Source: Urechis unicinctus
Lineage: Eukaryota; Annelida; Polychaeta; Xenopneusta; Urechidae
Reading direction: 5' to 3'
Length of the DNA: 64,000 nt
NCBI GenBank assembly: GCA_034190875.2
Contig: CM067357.1
Span: 15,677,619-15,741,618, forward strand
Shown: positions 12,330 through 25,203 of the stretch, piece by piece
How the letters are laid out: every line of letters begins with the position of its first letter
Position numbering within the stretch: the stretch's first letter is position 1
Notes under the pieces: model-generated
Databases searched by the model: none
What the model saw: only the letters and a program-made list of their open reading frames with translations
What the model was told of the DNA's origin: nothing
Made by a program: the position numbers and the translations under genes

Positions 12330-12680
12330 TCATATACTGCAAAGATATGTAAATTGTTTGGTGCTTTCGTTAAAGACATAGATGGGCTTGAAACATATTG
12401 AAAAATTGAGGTTTATTGGAAAGTCCAATTTTGTAGGCTCTTCTGGGAATGCAGTACACATATCTTTTTAACGGCAATCGGACGATCGGCTGCCAACAAT
12501 ACACCCAACAAACAAAAAGCCACCAAGCAAGATCGGCCCATGTTCAAGGATGGTAATGAAACGAATGCAGAACTAGACAGGATACAGTTGACCATCCCTC
12601 GTCACATAACATATGAGTAAAACAGTTTATTTGTCGAACACTTGATGTAATTTGAGAGCGGTAGCGGGAAGGGCACATGT
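12330..12680 (-). pseudogene. GPCR pseudogene fragment, paralogue of the 45.6-kb receptor
   Basis: Read on the minus strand, this stretch aligns with the middle of the receptor at 45.6 kb, from the second transmembrane helix through extracellular loop 1 (GWST then Cys), helix 3 (MGRSCL...LLAADR), intracellular loop 2 and helix 4 into loop 2 (NESTKQ-like). Immediately after the DR of the DRY motif a small deletion removes the tyrosine and shifts the frame. A further stop and indels lie on both sides. No ends of the receptor are present. It is a dead partial copy in opposite orientation, directly beside the assembly gap. Confidence 0.75.
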
Positions 12681-12689
12681 TTGACTACG

Positions 12690-14378
<1,689 letters not shown>

Positions 14379-14619
14379 TCCGGCGTCATGATCAGTTGCA
14401 CACAGTACAATGTAATATCCTCGACGTTTACTGGTCAAGTACTGGACCACAATAAAGCATGGAATAAAACCAAACCAATTATGTTTTAGTATCCACTCAA
14501 CGGTCGTATAGAAGGCTCATGTCAAGTTTGTAGGGGTCAACGTATGAGACCGTTCCCAGTTTACGCAATAAAGCGCGATATATTAGTTAATTTGGTCAAC
14601 TTAATTTGCATCAAAGTTA

Positions 14620-14945
14620 CAAAGTCAATCCCCCCGTGGGTGCGGGGGTAGAATAGGCCCACTGTATCCTCCTGCATGTCGTAAGAGGCGACTAATAAGG
14701 GGCAACATGTTGGTCGCTGGTTGCGACTCGTGTCTGTACAATGAGATCCAGGTGGTTGAGCGGAGTGTTACTTTTGAGGGCCATATCTGCAGCACAGTAC
14801 TCTGGCCAGGAATTCGTCTAGACGAGAGGCTTGAATGGCCTGGTCCAGTTAATCGGCTGGAGGTGACTTGCCCTAGGATACTATTTGCATTTTTGTCTCT
14901 TGCATCATCACCCACTTGTATATCCCCCTTTTTCCGTTTATCCTA
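14620..14945 (+). repeat. Dispersed repeat with GTCGTAAGAGGCGAC motif
   Basis: Begins with a C/G-rich segment (CCCCGTGGGTGCGGGGG), then the imperfect palindrome GTCGTAAGAGGCGAC. It ends with a GGATA...TTTGCATTT...TTTATCCTAG...GGCTGCT module. I remember the GTAAGAGGCGACTAA core as a high-copy repeat in gastropod genomes (from memory, not searched). The right-hand module recurs at 21.8 kb. Confidence 0.6.
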
Positions 14946-14949
14946 GAAG

Positions 14950-15455
14950 GCGGCTGCTTAATCAGGTCAAACATATCTATTAACCTTTCTAGGCACAATA
15001 TAACACATACGTGATGGTTTGCCGTTAAACCCTATACTCACCATGATACAAGTAATATGAGCAAATATACCTATAGGTAGCATATGTGTTTCTTTAATCT
15101 GAATCATTTCAGTAGTTCAATTGATTTCGAATAGATATATTGACATTCTAATTTATGCCCTTTTTACAAGAACACACCATGTTGCACCATAATATGTATA
15201 TTCACGTACTTATGCCGTCCTGTAATAAATGATGTCATGATGTGTACTGAAACAATTCGTTTTGAATCCCACACTTAAAGAATTGTAAAAGGCGGTGTGA
15301 ATGCTTATGTGTCAGGCGTGAGAGAATCATCCCTCGCGCGTATTGCAGTAATATTATGCTTCTTATAATACTGTCATTCTGTGCCTGATATATTTGTAAA
15401 CCTAGTTTAGCTGTCTATTGTTGGTAACATGGGGTAGCAGACAATAAGTTCGAAC
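14950..15455. other. Intergenic, no gene recognised
   Basis: Unique sequence with no supported feature. Confidence 0.4.
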
Positions 15456-15459
15456 GAAT

Positions 15460-15740
15460 TGAAAAGCAAATATGGCAGTCGTTATGTTGCCCATGTCAGT
15501 GATGCGACTGTATTAACCAGGTTCCTAAGTGTTCCCTGTAATCTGGGAAGTAAATGAATTACGCTAAGTAGCCACAGAGCGCTGGTTGCGGTAAGCAAGC
15601 CCTTTTTGAGGATGCCACTATAGTAATCGAGCTATTAAAAGTTTCTCTTTAATCTAGGCAGCAAATACGTTACACAATAACCAAAGGGCGCTGACAGCGG
15701 TCAACATGCCATAGCAAAGGATGCGACGATAGAAATCCAG
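15460..15740. repeat. Degenerate tandem pair, unit about 125 bp
   Basis: The segments near 15,535-15,620 and 15,645-15,735 align loosely: TAATCTGGGAAG with TAATCTAGGCAG, AGAGCGCTGGTTGCGGT with AGGGCGCTGACAGCGGT, then GGATGC. A weaker partial unit precedes them. The array runs straight into the GTGGTCGATG minisatellite. Confidence 0.55.
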
Positions 15741-16050
15741 GGTGGTGGTCGATGTTAGGCAGTGGTTGATGTGAGATGGTGGTCGTTGCGGGTTGTGGTC
15801 GATGTGGGGTGGTGGTCGATGTAAGGTGGTGGTCGATGTGGGATGATGGTCGATGTGGGGTGGTGGTGGATGTGTGGTGGTTTGTTGATGTAGGTTGGTG
15901 GTAGATGTAGAGTGGCAGTCAATATGGGGTTGTTGTAGATGGGGGGTGGTGGTTCATATAGGATGGCGGTTGATATTGGGCTTTGGTGGTCGAAGTGGAT
16001 GATGGTTGATGAGGGGTGGTGGTCTATGTGGAGTAGCAGAGAATGTTGGG
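15735..16050. repeat. Degenerate GTGGTGGTCGATGTGG minisatellite
   Basis: Imperfect tandem units built on GTGGTGGTCGATGT. This is the reverse complement of the CCACATCGACCACCAC unit found at 7.0-7.5 kb. Confidence 0.8.
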
Positions 16051-16134
16051 TTGCAGCCAATGTCAGTGACAAACCCAGGAATTGTGTTGGTGTTGGGGGG
16101 AGGGGGTCCAAATTGAAAATCTTGGGCTGGGTTT

Positions 16135-18640
16135 GAGCCACCACAGCGCTTTAGCAATAAGGCAAAGGCACAGAGTGTAACTGGTTGTGTTGGTGGAGGA
16201 GGGGCATTTTTTTGTGGTGGGGAGGGGGGAGCAATCGGAGTCATTTTACATAAATGCATTCAGTTTTTCTCATTTTACCTACCAATGTTTATAATATACT
16301 GAATAATAATAAACAAAATCAGTTCATAGCATTTGTTAAATTCTTGCAAAAACATAAACATAAAATACATTTTCAAACATGATCTCATAGCCCTACAGTT
16401 GTCATAAAATAACGTTAAATCGAATCCAGTTCCAATTCTCATCAAGATCATCTAATTATACATTCGTAATTTTCATTCTCCTAGGATTCCTGTGGGCAAA
16501 TGTGTCTATTGCTTTATTTATATCCTAATGGATTTCGCGGTGCATGTGTAATAGTTTAAGGCCTTACAATTTCTCGTTCTCCATTGTTGACCTGCAGGGT
16601 GTTTTGATTCTCTTTTATCCACTTAAAGATCTTTCATTTCACCAGAACATTATGTCACTGACAACCAGCTATTATTACCTCCTCCTGCCTTCTTCTGCTG
16701 TCAGCGAATTAGATTGATACCCTGCAGGGCCCTCTGACGCAGGGAGCTGAACCGCATAACAATCTCTGCCAGGAGGTGATCCATAAGGGGAACAGCTACA
16801 GTTCTTACATAGCACTCAGACCTCGGTATGAGAAATAAGAATGACGAGACTGCTCAATGTGAATAGGCATTGTCATTCAAATGGACTACTCAAAGAAATC
16901 ATTACCGAGGATGTGATCGCATTAACGGCATTCTTGGATAACAAATGGCTACACATTAGTACATCTAAATAAGCAGATGTACTAAAGATATATAAGCTCC
17001 ATGGCAAAACAATCTATCAAAAGCTTCAGCAAGTAGTTTTACAATTAGGATGAAGATGAACAGATTTGCAATTGCATCAGGAAAACAAATTACAAGTTAG
17101 GATGACACGAATTCAGCTGCTCTCCTTGCTAAAATGTTATTTTTATGGCGGTATCGACAATCAGCTGGGAAGTATCCAAACTGATATGTCTGAAATTAAT
17201 GTTAATATTAGCTGCATCAATTTTTGCAGCAAGATCGCGATCAATACCACATAGAGGCCTCAACCAACATGCTTGCACTTTGACAAGGCTCATGCATAGC
17301 TTGCATAAACAACTAGACAAGGGGAATGATTGGGAACTAATTTCTCTAATGCCAACGAAGAGCCATTACTACACTGGTGGTATGTCAAGGGCAAATATTT
17401 ATTGTCGAAGGTATAAAAATACAATGCCATCGAAACTTTATCGCCTGCCGTCATTGTCATGGAAATATGTTAAACATTGTCAGAATAACAAACGTACTAT
17501 AATAATCGTGCATTTTTCTGTTTGTACCTTGAACTAAACAGGGGCAGACGGGTATAATTCCAAAACGTTGGAGGCTGTAATGATGAACTGTTCATCTGTA
17601 AAGATCATTTACAGCAGCTTATCCAAGCCAAGAAAAATACTCTGAAAAAGTGGCATTTTGTAGCCTTCATTGTATATCCATGGATGTTGCGTTGCTTGGA
17701 TCAGGCACCGTAAAATCGTATGGCTGAAAAAGTTGAACAATGAATGAAATATAATTGTCTGTCAATGCTTTGAAAATTATTTTATCCACATCAAATATCA
17801 TATATTCAATTAGGCAATATTGCTGAGGCTATCATTTGGGAGAGGTAATAATGCTGAATTCACCCCATATATCAGACAATACTAATTGCCTCGACCATAG
17901 CTTGTTCAAAATTCCCAGGGGTTGTTACGTGATAAGCACACTTTTGCATTAAAGAAAGCGCCATTGCTCTTTGATGAACCCGGAGTGTCATACGTTGATT
18001 GCACCTGACATATGTTGCTTTGTTCGGTGATGTAGCAAGACATGTATCATAACTAATTCCACACCCCGTTATCCGCATAAACATCACATCATCTATCCGC
18101 AGTTAAACATCGGGCAGCTTCTATACTGTAACCTTATAGGAATACGATATATAAGCAACATGCCATACAGCTAAAAATCACACCTCAGTGAAATCCACTC
18201 TCGCGTGTGCATCAAGGATCTATGATAAGCGCCATGCACGCGTGTTTTGTTGATGTCACATCCCTAAACCATAATTGTGGAATGCAGCCATGCAACCAGA
18301 TATGTTGCCATTATCACATAATTACCGCAGTGTTATCTAATGTTCATTCTTGGTTCCATTTATTTAACCTTTTGGTACTAGAATCCAGCATCATTCCATA
18401 TAATCTATGACATATTTGTACTGACACAGATGAAATACATTTTAATCAGTCACGCGAAGACATTTTCGTCCAACACGAGTTGTACATATGCGTTGCCGTG
18501 TCTGTGATGAATAATAATCGTAAATGGCATGTGGTAATTCCGGTCGTAGAATAACTAAACTGATGTAGGACGAGTCGACGGGGAGCAAAATTGTGAACTT
18601 GACAATACCGACTAGGCGAGTTCCGCCATCTTGGATCGCT
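16135..18640. other. Intergenic, no gene recognised
   Basis: A long stretch with only short open frames and no family resemblance that I can support. A G-rich tract occurs at about 16,190-16,235 and CTGCAG-rich unique sequence at about 16,590-16,760. Confidence 0.4.
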
Positions 18641-18893
18641 AAACCGGAAATCGGTGGTCGAGGAACGCGATTTTGACAGCAGTGAAATAGGTGGAAGACA
18701 GGTCGTCGTGTGGTAGATGTGATGTCTTTGATTTCGGGTGTGTCGCGGTTTGGAAGGATTAAAGGACGCATTTCGTAGCTGTCGATACCTTTGATCATGC
18801 AGAAAGTCAATGCAATGAGGCTGGCCTCTCGCTCACGGTTTATTATGATCTGCTCAAATGCCAACACCGCTCGTAACCATGCACGCCACTGGG

Positions 18894-18901
18894 TATATAA
18901 A
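18894..18901 (+). promoter_or_regulatory. TATA box of the THAP transposase
   Basis: TATATAAA lies 42 bp upstream of the transposase ATG at 18,936. That leaves room for a start of transcription about 30 bp downstream of the box and a very short 5' leader. Confidence 0.5.
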
Positions 18902-18935
18902 GGGGTTAATCTCAATAATTATGGTATATATCACA

Positions 18936-19900
18936 ATGGTGAATCACTGCTGCGTTGTCGATTGCATCACAAGCTCAAGAACTACACACCAGGATGGCTC
19001 CAAACCTAAATTCTTCAAATTCCCGGGGCAGATTCGCTACCCAGGTATAAGGCATGGGTCAAGGCAGTTAGCAGGAAGAACTTGGCTTTCAAACCACACA
19101 CTGTTGTTTGTTCCAAGCATTTTCTAGAAGGTATGCCAACACCTCAACATCCAACACCATGCCTTAACATGGGTTACCCATCGAAGATACTTAAGACAAG
19201 GTGACTGTTTGATTTATTGTAATACATCAGTAAAGCTATGTCATACATCTAAAATCTACTTCTGTTTGAGAATCTTAATTTGAATGTTATACTTCCAGGT
19301 TCAGATTCTCCTCTCGCCGTGAATATGAATCTAGGCTCAAGTTGTCAAAACAGTTACCCCCTGGTAAGAGTCCCATACAAAATGACGAAATATTGTTTAA
19401 ATGCAATAGTTGTTATTTCACCTGTAGTATCTTAGTTTTATTGCATCATTTCTCGGGTTTTCACACTCAGTAAGATGTGGGGTGGTCGGGCTTCAGACAA
19501 GCACTTGTAAAAAACTCAGGTAAGGGAGTATCATTGGTCTTGTGTAAATTAACTTGTTGCTTGCCTGTATACTATGTACATATAACCGTTTATATCATTT
19601 GCTTATCAAAATGTTTACAGGAGCAGTGTTCTTGGATCAGTTGGACCCACACGACCAGATTATGGCAGACCGGGGTTTTGACATTGCAGATCTTCTGGCC
19701 CCCAGATGTGTCACACTCAATATACCCCCATTCACCAAAGGAAAGACAGCTTAGCCAATGTGAAGTCGAACGCCACAGAAAAGTGTCCAGCCTCAGGATT
19801 CACGTTGAGAGCGATAGAGCGAATAAAGGACTTAAGAGTGTAGCAGGCTGTTTTCTCCCCGAGTCGGATTAAAGGACTTACGAGTGTAGCAGGCCGTTTT
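18936..19900 (+). pseudogene. THAP-domain ISL2EU transposase, broken
   Basis: Exon 1 (18936-19130) encodes a THAP zinc-binding DNA-binding domain: MVNHCCVVDC gives the CxxC-type start, then FFKFP, then (after a one-base frameshift near 19,043) AWVKAVSRKN and CSKHF, ending at a GTATGC donor. Short candidate exons follow at 19299-19363 and 19471-19519; the latter reads WGGRASDKHLV, an ISL2EU signature. The exon from 19621 reads MADRGFDIADLL, the second catalytic Asp, and then a frameshift precedes SLRIHVE, the catalytic Glu block. The region with the first catalytic Asp is not visible. A 34-bp stretch is tandemly repeated with a 46-bp offset at 19,826 and 19,872. The gene is internally deleted and frameshifted, hence inactive. 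Confidence 0.75.
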
Positions 19901-20300
19901 CTCCTGCCAGCTTGACAATATTATGACAATTGTTTGTGCCATAACAAATCTCCCTCCTTTAGTACAAGATAGTGACCATGAAACTTGAGTTGAGAACAGT
20001 ACGCAATATATGGAAACAATGTAATTTATTACATCATTTGCCCCCTGTAAATATTTCACAAATGTGACACAATATCCCAATTATTTGATTAATTTGGATA
20101 AATCACCACCCAAGATTACAAAATGTTGATTAGCAATTGATTTCATAACCGAGTTAATCATACGCATATTGCAGTATAACAAAATAAAATCAATACAAAT
20201 AACATTGGGTCTAAAAAAAAACACAAAATAGAAGATACATATCTGTATAATAACTCCATACCTGTGAGTGTGGGGTTTTTGGGAAGCCCATAAGCCTGGC

Positions 20301-20498
20301 CTAAGTCGCAATCTCCTGCTTTGATTCTTCAACTTTCAGTCGTATTTCTCCCAAATAATGCACAGTATATGAACTAAATGAGGCTCTAGTACTTTCTGTC
20401 ATCTCTGAACTACATCGCACGGCATTTTCGGGTGATATATCGCAATTGGCGAGCTGAATCTCACGAAGCGCAAAAACGCTCCGCCGGGGAGAAGCCAT
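20301..20498 (-). CDS. Possible second ORF of the ISL2EU element
   Basis: An antisense open frame starts at an ATG near 20,498 (MASPRRSVFALRE) just inside the right inverted repeat and runs about 65 codons. ISL2EU elements often carry a second gene in addition to the transposase, but I do not recognise a domain here. It could equally be host DNA or a chance open frame. Confidence 0.2.
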   Translation of the reverse strand: MASPRRSVFALREIQLANCDISPENAVRCSSEMTESTRASFSSYTVHYLGEIRLKVEESKQEIAT

Positions 20499-20544
20499 TA
20501 CACACCAATGTTTTGATTTTGTAGACCACCGATTTCCGGTGGGC

Positions 20545-21175
20545 CTTCGGCACCAGGTGTCATGGCCGACAAATCGCATACTGGGCAAACGATCGGAGAG
20601 TATGTTTACATGTTTTCTGAATATTTATAAACTATTTAGACATGGTTTGTTTTTAAAGATATAGCTTATTTCCCTTCAAATAAATCAAAAACCGTTTTTG
20701 ATTGGACATGAGCGATAATCCAATCATCCTATGACTTAAGCCATGCTGAGTTTCATAACGCGATGTGCTCTATGATTCTGCCTACTACAATATTTTCAAT
20801 ATTTATCCTCTGCACCAAACACATGTGCTGTTTATTCAACGTCTTTGACCGTCTGGGGCTAGCCTCATCGGACATATGTTGAAGATATATGGTCTTCTAA
20901 TTGGTCAATGTGGACGCCCCCCCCCCCCAAATCGATCAGAAAACCTTTGTGGCAATTTTTCTTGTAAAGCAAAGTACCTTCCCTAATAGCTAATTAAACA
21001 TGTTGCCATCTTATGTTGATATCTATATTCAATCATAACCACATTACATTTGAACCTGGAGTTAATTGATAAAATGTGTGCATCATCTCTTGTACTCTCC
21101 CAAACAGACCGACATCACATTTTATAACCTTGTTTGAAGTGCAGCAGCTCGAGGGGAGACACTTAAGTGTTAAAG
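20545..21175. other. Intergenic, no gene recognised
   Basis: Unique sequence with a ten-base C run at 20,919. No supported feature. Confidence 0.4.
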
Positions 21176-21179
21176 GCAG

Positions 21180-21690
21180 TGCGACAGGGTATGTTTTTGC
21201 GGCCTCTCAACTTGTGCGTTTTGTTGTTGTTGCCTCGTACTTATATGACAGGGTAGGTTTTTTTATACCTGCAATCTGTATGACAGCTTTTGGTGGGGCT
21301 TTTCTCTTCCCAACTGTTCAGCAGGTTTTATGCATATTTTGTTTTTGTATGTCAAGATTTATTCCCGGGATTTCCAACCAGTTGCTGACAATGCAAATGC
21401 AATGAGTGGTCCCTGTGTTATGTGCAGAGAATCACACGCTCGACTGTGCAAGCGCACAAAGTTGTTACTGCATGAGAAATCAGCTAGCAAGATTCTGATA
21501 TTTTCAGACACTTTTATCCTGCCTACGATATATGACAGGTTATTCATTCACTTTTTGTCATTTTCACCTTCTACGACAGGTTATATATTCGCATGGCACC
21601 TTGTACGACAGGGTGTGCTTTTGGCCACTTTCACCTTGTATGAGGGGTACGGTTTTTCGAGGTCCTGCGGGACACCCGTTTTTGGGTGAA
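21180..21690. repeat. Degenerate repeat of a (T)ACGACAGGGTATGTTTTT motif
   Basis: Six or more variants of TA(C/T)GACAGG(G)T followed by a T-rich stretch, at irregular spacing of about 50-150 bp. The array ends in a long C run at 21,702-21,724. It looks like an old, decayed tandem array. The open frames here are short and I see no family in them. Confidence 0.5.
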
Positions 21691-21834
21691 TGTCAAGTGA
21701 CCCCCCCCCCCCCCCCTTCCCCCCGGTTGCAGCAGCAGCAGCTCGATACTTTGTTTGCAAGAGCCACTTGTTATTTGATTACCCAATGGAGAATGATTTC
21801 TTTATAATTGTCTGATTTACACATTGCCAGTCAG

Positions 21835-21955
21835 TTTGGTGTTGACATGCCTTAGGATAACTGTTTGCATTTCCAATTCCACCTTCTTGTTCATTTTCAT
21901 CCATGTGGATTTTTCCCCATTTATCCTAGGTGGCTGCTCCATTTTCAATCTTATC
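21835..21955 (+). repeat. Second copy of the right-hand module of the 14.6-kb repeat
   Basis: TTAGGATAACTGTTTGCATTT ... CCATTTATCCTAG ... GGCTGCT matches, in order and spacing, the right part of the dispersed repeat at 14,870-14,955. Confidence 0.5.
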
Positions 21956-21959
21956 TCTT

Positions 21960-23395
21960 CATATTGATTTTACTAAAGTTGGCTACATACAACTTATTAG
22001 TGTTGGTGTGCCTTAAACACTATACAGACTTACCTGTCCCAAAGAAGTATTCTTAACAACTCTTGTCTTACTAAATTCAGTTCTACATGACCATTGCCTT
22101 GGAGTTATTATTACACTGTTCAAACCCAATGTGGTATAATGATTAACTTGTAAGCTCTACTGTTCAGAAGAGAGTATCATATACCATTACTCTTGTGTCT
22201 GTCTGTAAACTGTGAAGGCATGTCTGTTTTAAAGCTGCCCCACATCAAACATGGACCTATCTTATGTCATTATCTCTTTGTCAAGTGAATGTCACCACTG
22301 GTTGAACTTGTAACTCTGATTAAGTGATAAAAAGACTATTAAGAAATCCCCTGTTCAATGTTAACCCAATTGGGAATTGAATCCGCTGTTGCTGAGCAAT
22401 CCGAACACTACATCAATTTCTTTTGGTCAAAATATTGAGTCTGATGGGATCTTTGCTAATGACCTTATTTTTGGGATCAGCTCTTTAACTACAGAATCTT
22501 TGTATTGGATACATTTGAGGGGTGCATTTTGTTAAAATGGCTTGTGGAATGTAATAAATATATTTGCTAGCATCCTTAAGTATAGAAGTATGGTCAAAGC
22601 CACCGATAAGGAGTGAAGTTGATACGTTTTTGATGGCACATTTTCTTATGAAGATAATCAGCAACCTTAAATTAGACATGAAACCCACTTACAGCAAATC
22701 AACACTGCATGACCTAAGACCCTAAAGTTATTGTTCAATATCTTGTCCAATGTAAAACCAATGGGGAATAAATCTTGAGAGCATGTTATATAGCTAGCTA
22801 GCAGCCCTTATTTAGACATGAACCCCCCCACTTATGTCGATGCGTCCTCGCACACTAAATTCCAGCCTTGCATGACTCTGAGTTATTGTTAAATATCTTG
22901 CACCTTGTTCAATACCTATGAATATTGATTTGCAGAGAAATTATAATACCGATGATCTCACAATAATGATTAATATTCGGAAACCGTTAACTAACATGCA
23001 TTTGCATTTCCAAAAGCAACAGCTTATTGCACTTAATTTATAGTTAAAACAAGAGAAAATGCATGAATGACACTGAATCCCCGATTGCCTTGTAATATGA
23101 CATCTACATATTGAGGTATGCCTGCCCGATTAGACACCCTCCCCAACCCCCAGAATCATTGTCCCTGACTTGCCCAGATACTTGCATGGTCTCATTGTTG
23201 TCTAGGCTGTCGTGTCGACTGGCGCCGGAAGCATACTCGTGCGGAGGGTACCTCTAGGTGGACTGCTACTCACAGTCTTTATGAATTAAATGTGATGATG
23301 TTAACCCAATAGTGAATAATTGTTACCTGAAAACACTTATAGACCACTCGAATTGTTGCCCCCCCCCACCCTCTCCAAACCCCACCCCTGGTAGT
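21960..23395. other. Intergenic with weakly repeated segments, no gene recognised
   Basis: Two divergent segments (about 22,655-22,770 and 22,800-22,920) share TTAGACATGAA, CCCACTTA, GCATGAC and GTTATTGTT-AATATCTTG in the same order, which suggests an old tandem duplication. Nothing coding is supported. Confidence 0.4.
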
Positions 23396-23405
23396 CACAC
23401 GTCGT

Positions 23406-24020
23406 GGGTTATGTTCAGCCTTTGTGCTGGAGCTCATTTGCTCATTGAGTCCCTCTTCTCGGGTTATGTTCAGCCTTTGTGCTGGAGCTCATTTGGTCAT
23501 CGAGTCCCTCTTCTCGGGTTATGTTCAGCCTTTTTGCTGGCGCTCATTTGCTCATTGAGTCCCTCTTCTCGTCATGGGTTATGTTAAGCCTTTGTGCTGG
23601 AGCTCATTTGGTCATCGAGTCCCTCTTCTCGGGTTATGTTCAGCCTTTGTGCTGGCGCTCATTTGATCATTGAGTCCCTCTTCTCGTCGTGGGTTATGTT
23701 CAGCCTTTGTGCAGGAGCTCATTTGGTCATTGGGTCCCTCTTCTCGGGTTATGTTCAGCCTTCGTGCTGGAACTCATTTGGTCATTGGGTCCCTCTTCTC
23801 AGGTTATTTTCAGCCTTCGTGCTGGAGCTCTTTGGTCATTGGGTCCCTCTTCTTGGGTTATGTTCAGCCTTCGTGCTGGAGCTCATTTGGTCATTGGGTC
23901 CCTCTTCTCGGGTTATTTTCAGCCTTCGTGCTGGAGCTCATTTGGTCACTGGGTCCCTCTTCTCGGGTTATGTATAGCCTTTGTGCTGAGCTCATTTGAT
24001 CATTGAGTCCCTCTTCTCGG
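23406..24020. repeat. 55-bp minisatellite, about 11 copies
   Basis: The unit starts GGGTTATGTTCAGCC and ends GTCCCTCTTCTC. It is 55 bp long, with several units extended to about 61 bp by a GTCGTG/GTCATG insertion. Because 55 is not a multiple of 3, stop-free translation occurs in all three forward frames. The open frames here are repeat artefacts, not genes. Confidence 0.95.
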
Positions 24021-24024
24021 GTTT

Positions 24025-25200
24025 TCACTTTAATGAAACATATTTCCTCCTCATCTTAATTCATTGTGTCCTGTTTTCAACATCGAGATCAAATTAACTG
24101 GTAAATAAAGTATATGTACCACCTTTACTCATATGAGCATAACAACGATGTTGCTATGAAGCAATTGCAATCATCCTCTGAATGCATACATTGGATGGGA
24201 ATATCCCCTTAATTTCTCCATCTTCCTACCAGGCATGCCAAGGCAGCTTACCACAGTCGTCTTGGTTTACACACTTGAAACCAATAAATCAGCTTATCCA
24301 TTGATAAATACCTACCTCTGGTTATTTAGGAAAATAGGTTTTAATCAAGGTACACTAGTTATCTATCATTAGTAAAAATGCTTGTATAAAATGCTTAGGG
24401 AGTACCGATTGCAACAATCACAAGGTTAACGTTTTTCCGGAAGACAATGATCGTTTGTTAACCTTATGCCTTTTTCATTCTTGGACGATACTTTGAGGTT
24501 TCTTACTAACTTGTCATGAAGGACAATTGCTTGGAAATTTATTTCTACTACATTTGTTATCTTCGTGGAAGCTGATATCTCAATATAATTGTATGAATTT
24601 AATGGCTGGTTATATATGAACCTCCAATCAGCACGCGTCAATGCGGACAGCGCCTACACGTTGTTGCTGACAGCGCGCGCGACGTCACGGTGCGGGTGTC
24701 ATTGACGTCTGCGTCATGGATAGCCTCGCTTCTTGTTTGTGTATCGAGATGTTTTAAAGCACCAATCGGTTTCTTTATGTTGTGTTGGTTGTAGCGATAA
24801 GACACAATTCACAAGCAAAAGCTGATAAAACACGAAACCTCCACAAACACGCACTAGTTTTGTTTGGCTGAAAACATTATAATAAATTGTTTATACATGC
24901 CAAGTAATATCAAAAGTGGGCGCAAATGACCTGTGCAGCGGCCCGAATTTCAACTTCCCCAGCAGTGGCATAGCAAGTTTTACGATCACTACGAATAATG
25001 TAATGCTAGTAGGCAAAACGACAAGAAGGCCAAGAACGAATGCCTCCTCCAAGAAGTAGTGCGGCACGCTCTGACCATCTCGGTCAACAATGAAATGTGT
25101 TTTACCTACAATACCACCCTCTCGTTTAGGTTTTGATGTTTAAAAGATCACATGAAAATATATAGCTATTGATTTATGCACATGTGTTACAGAATACATC
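24025..25200. other. Upstream of the zinc-finger gene
   Basis: A GC- and CpG-richer stretch at about 24,630-24,730 has GACGTCA and TGACGTC half-palindromes and GCGCGC. It could be a distal promoter for the zinc-finger gene. A plausible acceptor (GTGTTACAG) sits at about 25,187-25,195, just before its first ATG. Confidence 0.35.
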
Positions 25201-25203
25201 AGA

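Larger units (their letters stand above)
18643..20540 (+). mobile_element. Decayed ISL2EU-type DNA transposon (candidate boundaries)
   Basis: A THAP-domain exon and fragments of an ISL2EU (DDE_Tnp_4-like) transposase lie between a perfect 17-bp inverted repeat: ACCGGAAATCGGTGGTC at 18,643-18,659 and its reverse complement at 20,524-20,540. The inverted repeat may be the terminal or subterminal repeat. The bases immediately outside (AA and GG) do not form a clear target-site duplication, so the exact ends are uncertain. The coding part is broken (see the transposase entry). Confidence 0.6.

Noticed and set aside
18442..18915. Antisense 157-codon ORF as a gene
   Set aside because: No family resemblance, and it overlaps the inverted repeat and promoter of the ISL2EU element.
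23312..24006. Three overlapping open frames of 105-127 codons
   Set aside because: All fall in the 55-bp minisatellite, which lacks stops in every forward frame.
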